This document shows, piece by piece, positions 7,964-10,703 of a stretch of DNA of 10,703 nucleotides. Within the stretch, counting starts at the first letter, position 1. Each line of letters opens with the position of its first letter. The notes under the pieces were generated by a model. The model searched no databases and was not told where the DNA came from. It saw only the letters and a program-made list of their open reading frames with translations. This DNA is from Saprospiraceae bacterium. GTDB taxonomy: Bacteria > Bacteroidota > Bacteroidia > Chitinophagales > Saprospiraceae. The stretch is from NCBI GenBank assembly GCA_013002625.1, contig JABDJE010000248.1, positions 1 through 10,703 on the forward strand. The letters are read 5' to 3'. The position numbers and the translations under genes were made by a program.

Positions 7964-8482
7964 ATGTTTAGAAGAATAATCTATACCTTTTTCTTTTCCT
8001 TCATTTTAATAGGGTTTGCCACCGCGCAGCGTGTTGCAATCGTTGACATTTCAACACTGCTTGAAAAACTACCCGATTACCAAACAGCCCAGACTGAAAT
8101 TGATAAAGTATCCGCAAGATGGAGACAGGAAATTTCACAAGAATATGATAAGATTAAAAGTTTGTACAATAAGTATCAAGCAGAGCAGGTCCTATTGAGC
8201 GAAGAGGTTAAAATTGAAAGAGAAGAGGAAATAATGAACAGAGAAAAAGAGGTACGTGATCTTCAAAAGAGAAGATTTGGACCTGAAGGTGACTTGTTTC
8301 GTAGGAGACAAGAATTGGTCAGTCCAATTCAGGATCAGGTATTTGCAGCAATCGAAAGCTATGCACAATTGAAAGGATACGATATCATTTTTGACAAATC
8401 TGGTTCTGCTGGACTTCTTTATGCAAATGATGAATATGACAAGACAGAGGAGATTGCTCGTGAATTAGGAATCAGAAATTAA
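7964..8482 (+). CDS. skp: OmpH/Skp family periplasmic chaperone, copy 1
   Basis: A 172-residue protein with a Sec signal peptide: RR at 3-4, a hydrophobic core FFFSFILIG and likely cleavage after Ala21 (ATA|Q). The mature start RVAIVDIS is the conserved first strand of Skp, followed by a highly charged coiled-coil region (about 36-118) and a C-terminal strand segment GYDIIFDKSGSAGLLYA (138-154). Skp is a trimeric holdase whose tentacle-like coiled coils keep outer-membrane proteins unfolded in the periplasm. Length fits the family (about 160-180). The ATG at 7964 is preceded by an A-rich stretch without Shine-Dalgarno sequence, usual for Bacteroidota. A second paralogue follows 33 bp downstream. 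In many Bacteroidota such pairs follow bamA. Here the upstream neighbour is instead the giant surface-protein gene, 155 bp away. Confidence 0.88.
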   Translation: MFRRIIYTFFFSFILIGFATAQRVAIVDISTLLEKLPDYQTAQTEIDKVSARWRQEISQEYDKIKSLYNKYQAEQVLLSEEVKIEREEEIMNREKEVRDLQKRRFGPEGDLFRRRQELVSPIQDQVFAAIESYAQLKGYDIIFDKSGSAGLLYANDEYDKTEEIARELGIRN

Positions 8483-8484
8483 TG

Positions 8485-8492
8485 TACATTTG
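8485..8492 (+). promoter_or_regulatory. Candidate Bacteroidota -7 promoter element before the second skp-like gene
   Basis: TACATTTG matches the TAnnTTTG -7 element of the Bacteroidota housekeeping sigma factor at every fixed position and ends 23 bases before the ATG at 8516. No TTG occurs at the usual -33 spacing (the nearest, 8454-8456, is too far), so the call is tentative. It would allow expression of the second gene independently of the first. Confidence 0.35.
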
Positions 8493-8515
8493 CGATTTTT
8501 AAAGCTAAATTAAAA

Positions 8516-9025
8516 ATGAGAAAACATAAATATCTACTCGCAATACTATGCTTCATAGGTTTTACTTTAAGCATAAATGCTCAAAATTTTGGGTATATCA
8601 ATTCTCAAATACTTATCCAGGATATCCCGGAAGTAAAAGAGGCGAACTCAAATATTGAAACATTCAGAACGCAACTTCAAAAGAAAGGTCAGGAAATGTT
8701 GCAAGCATTGCAAACCAAAGCCCAGGATCTTGAAAGACGCCAGGCACAAGGAGAAATCTCCCCAATTCAACTTGAGGAAGAATCGGCAAAGTTGCAGCAG
8801 GAACAGCAGACTATTCTTGCATTTGAGCAGGAAAGCCAACAGAAGATTTTGAAAAAGAGTGAGGATTTACTGACACCAATCAGAGATAGAATCCAAAAGG
8901 CTATTGATGATGTTGCTGCAGAAAAAAGCTTTGATTATATCTTCGATACAAGTACGGGATTTGTCCTGTATGCTGATGAAAGCACAGATGTTACAGCTTT
9001 AGTGAAAGCAAAACTGGGCATGTAA
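8516..9025 (+). CDS. skp: OmpH/Skp family periplasmic chaperone, copy 2
   Basis: A 169-residue protein with signal peptide KYLLAILCFIGFTLS and likely cleavage after Ala22 (INA|Q). The first mature strand is FGYINSQ. A Gln/Lys/Glu-rich coiled coil spans about 42-118, and the C-terminal strands read SFDYIFDTSTGFVLYADES (138-156). The C-terminal half aligns with copy 1 (SPIQDQ against TPIRDR, GYDIIFD against SFDYIFD, LLYAN against VLYAD), while the coiled coils differ strongly, so this is an old duplication. The role should be the same holdase function on outer-membrane proteins, perhaps with different clients. It lies 33 bp after copy 1 and is probably cotranscribed, though it may also have its own promoter. 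The start ATG is preceded by an A-rich stretch, with no Shine-Dalgarno sequence. Convergent with carB. Confidence 0.87.
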   Translation: MRKHKYLLAILCFIGFTLSINAQNFGYINSQILIQDIPEVKEANSNIETFRTQLQKKGQEMLQALQTKAQDLERRQAQGEISPIQLEEESAKLQQEQQTILAFEQESQQKILKKSEDLLTPIRDRIQKAIDDVAAEKSFDYIFDTSTGFVLYADESTDVTALVKAKLGM

Positions 9026-9041
9026 TAAAATAAAATCAATG

Positions 9042-9079
9042 ATTTGAGCAGGTATTCCGACTGGATTATCTGCTCAAAT
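9042..9079. terminator. Hairpin between convergent skp and carB genes
   Basis: The arms ATTTGAGCAG (9042-9051) and CTGCTCAAAT (9070-9079) are perfect 10-base complements. The stem can extend inward (G-T wobble, TA, AT, one T-T mismatch, then TCC/GGA at 9056-9058 and 9063-9065) to a four-base loop. It includes the carB stop codon (9066-9068) and its last codons. Beyond the hairpin on the minus strand the sequence is T-rich (9022-9041), so it fits an intrinsic terminator for carB best. On the plus strand no T run follows, so termination of the skp pair there is less certain. Confidence 0.7.
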
Positions 9080-10703
9080 ACATGCTTCTCTCCGAATCCA
9101 GTTTCCTGAAAAATGGATCATTCAAGTCATCAATAAAGCGAATCGCTTCTCCTGTACTTTTCATTTCAGGGCCCAATTGTTTGTCAACATTTGGAAACTT
9201 ATTAAATGAGAATACCGGCACCTTGATAGCATATCCTTCCAACTTTTTCTCAAATTCAAAATCTTTGATTTTTTTGCTGCCCAACATGACGTGGGTCGCA
9301 ATATTTAAGAATGGTACTTGATATGCTTTTGCGATAAATGGCGTTGTTCTAGAAGCTCTTGGGTTGGCCTCTATCACATATACATGATCATCCTTTATGG
9401 CAAATTGGATGTTTATCAGTCCTTTAATATTTAAAGCTTTTGCCAATTGGGCAGTATACTTTTTCATTGTTTCAATAGCCTGCTCCGATAAAGAGTAAGT
9501 TGGCAATACAGCGGAACTGTCACCAGAATGTATACCAGCAGGTTCAATATGTTCCATTATACCCATTATCAGTAATTCTTCACCATCAAAGATGGCATCG
9601 ACTTCAGCTTCTTTTGCTCTTTCAAGAAATTGATCAATCAAAACCCTGTTGTCAGGCATATGTTTGAATATACTCAAAACATGCCTTTCAAGTTCTTCGT
9701 CGTTGATCACAATTCTCATACGCTGGCCCCCTAAAACATAGGACGGTCGAACAAGAACAGGATAGCTAACCTCATTGGCAATCCTTAATGCTTCATCTAC
9801 ATCTTCTGCTACACCATATCTGGGATATGGAATATTCTCATTTTTCAATAAATCAGAAAATCGACCTCTGTCTTCTGCGAGATCCATGGCGTCAAAACTC
9901 GAGCCAATAATATTATACCCGGCATTGACAATCTTCTCTGCTAACTTCAATGCAGTCTGTCCACCTAACTGCACAATAACGCCCTCGGGTTTTTCTAATT
10001 CAAGAATTTCTTCAATATGTTCCCAATAAATTGGTTCGAAATATAATTTATCAGCGATATCAAAATCTGTAGAAACAGTCTCAGGGTTACAATTAATCAT
10101 GATGGCTTCATATCCTGCTTCCTTGGCTGCCTTAACACCATGCACACAACAATAGTCAAATTCAATCCCCTGACCAATTCTGTTAGGACCTGAACCCAGC
10201 ACAACAATTTTCTTCCTGTCACTAGGGATACTTTCGTTTTCAGTATCAAAAGTAGAATAGAAATATGGCGTCTTGGCCTCAAACTCTGCCGCACAAGTAT
10301 CCACCATTTTATAAGTTCTCCGGATGTCCAATTTCTTTCTTTGACGCGTTACATCCTTTTCTTCTACGCGCATCAACCAGGCAATCTGAGCATCAGAATA
10401 CCCATGAACTTTTAAGGTTCTGAAGAAATCTTCAGGAATATCCTCTGGAATATTGAACTTCATTAGTTCATTTTCAAGCTTTACAAGCTCTTTTATTTGC
10501 ATAAGATACCAAGGGTCAATATTTGTCAACTTCTTGACCGAGTTGACTGGAACACCTAATCTTAATGCATCTTTCACTCTATAAATTCGATCATCACTTA
10601 CTTTTTCCAGACGCTCAAGAATATCTTCAGTGCGTATCCATTCTTTTTTATCAGCACCTAAACCAGCCCTGTTGTTTTCCTGACTCTGACATGCCTTCTG
10701 AAG
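9066..10703 (-). CDS. carB: Carbamoyl-phosphate synthase large subunit, C-terminal part (5' partial)
   Basis: The frame runs from TAA (9066-9068, minus strand) to the right edge: 545 residues, with the start beyond the window. The apparent GTG start at 10577 is internal, because the frame continues in register to 10703. CarB makes carbamoyl phosphate from bicarbonate, ammonia supplied by CarA, and two ATP, for arginine and pyrimidine synthesis. The segment covers the oligomerisation domain (about 10300-10700, with KVHGYSDAQIAWL and VDTCAAEFE) and the second, carbamate-phosphorylating ATP-grasp half: GSGPNRIGQG (10167-10196), RPSYVLGG (9726-9749), MEHIEPAGIHSGDS, and the metal-binding EANPRASRT (9345-9371). 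After LGPEMKSTGE only 26 residues remain, so the C-terminal allosteric MGS domain of the E. coli enzyme is absent, with no sign of a frameshift. Confidence 0.97.
   Translation of the reverse strand, partial: LQKACQSQENNRAGLGADKKEWIRTEDILERLEKVSDDRIYRVKDALRLGVPVNSVKKLTNIDPWYLMQIKELVKLENELMKFNIPEDIPEDFFRTLKVHGYSDAQIAWLMRVEEKDVTRQRKKLDIRRTYKMVDTCAAEFEAKTPYFYSTFDTENESIPSDRKKIVVLGSGPNRIGQGIEFDYCCVHGVKAAKEAGYEAIMINCNPETVSTDFDIADKLYFEPIYWEHIEEILELEKPEGVIVQLGGQTALKLAEKIVNAGYNIIGSSFDAMDLAEDRGRFSDLLKNENIPYPRYGVAEDVDEALRIANEVSYPVLVRPSYVLGGQRMRIVINDEELERHVLSIFKHMPDNRVLIDQFLERAKEAEVDAIFDGEELLIMGIMEHIEPAGIHSGDSSAVLPTYSLSEQAIETMKKYTAQLAKALNIKGLINIQFAIKDDHVYVIEANPRASRTTPFIAKAYQVPFLNIATHVMLGSKKIKDFEFEKKLEGYAIKVPVFSFNKFPNVDKQLGPEMKSTGEAIRFIDDLNDPFFRKLDSERSMYLSR

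Noticed and set aside
8016..8852. Small frames overlapping the two skp-like genes on either strand
   Set aside because: The Skp frames explain the region with signal peptides and family motifs; the others are shadows.
10575..10577. GTG as start codon of carB
   Set aside because: The minus-strand frame continues to 10703 with CarB-like sequence (for example ILERLEKVSDDRIYRVKDA), so this is an internal Val.

Overview
The window looks like AT-rich chromosomal DNA from a Bacteroidota bacterium, most likely of the Saprospiria (Lewinella/Haliscomenobacter-type) group. This rests on three things: a giant secreted protein with a type IX secretion (T9SS) C-terminal sorting domain, a late module (carboxypeptidase-regulatory-like domain, dockerin, cohesin-like domain) that I recall as recurrent in that group, and A-rich translation starts without Shine-Dalgarno sequences. 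There is no mobile element, CRISPR array, tRNA or rRNA.

Layout. (1) Positions 1-7808, + strand: the 3' part of one enormous open reading frame (at least 2601 codons, open at the left edge). In order it encodes a tandem array of HYR (hyalin-repeat) Ig-like domains with an exact 237-bp period, an Ig/cadherin-like domain, two DUF11 domains each followed by an acidic Asp-rich segment, a long Cys-rich stretch of degenerate HYR-type modules, a carboxypeptidase-regulatory-like domain, a type I dockerin, a cohesin-like domain and the T9SS sorting domain. (2) Positions 7964-9025, + strand: two adjacent, divergent paralogues of the OmpH/Skp periplasmic chaperone family. (3) Positions 9066-10703, - strand: the 3' part of carB (carbamoyl-phosphate synthase large subunit), convergent with the Skp pair and separated from it by a strong hairpin that includes the carB stop codon. 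The longest gap between genes is 155 bp (7809-7963).

How the genes relate. The giant protein should be exported by Sec, cross the periplasm and leave by T9SS to become a surface-attached or released extracellular fibre or adhesin. The Skp-like proteins are periplasmic holdase chaperones for outer-membrane proteins; physical neighbourhood to the giant gene is seen, but a functional link is only inference. carB is a housekeeping gene for arginine and pyrimidine synthesis and looks unrelated.

The most interesting signals are the recently amplified HYR array, whose youngest copies fall into a two-unit (474-bp) higher-order pattern, and the dockerin next to a cohesin-like domain in one exported polypeptide. 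No clearly new multi-gene system is visible.
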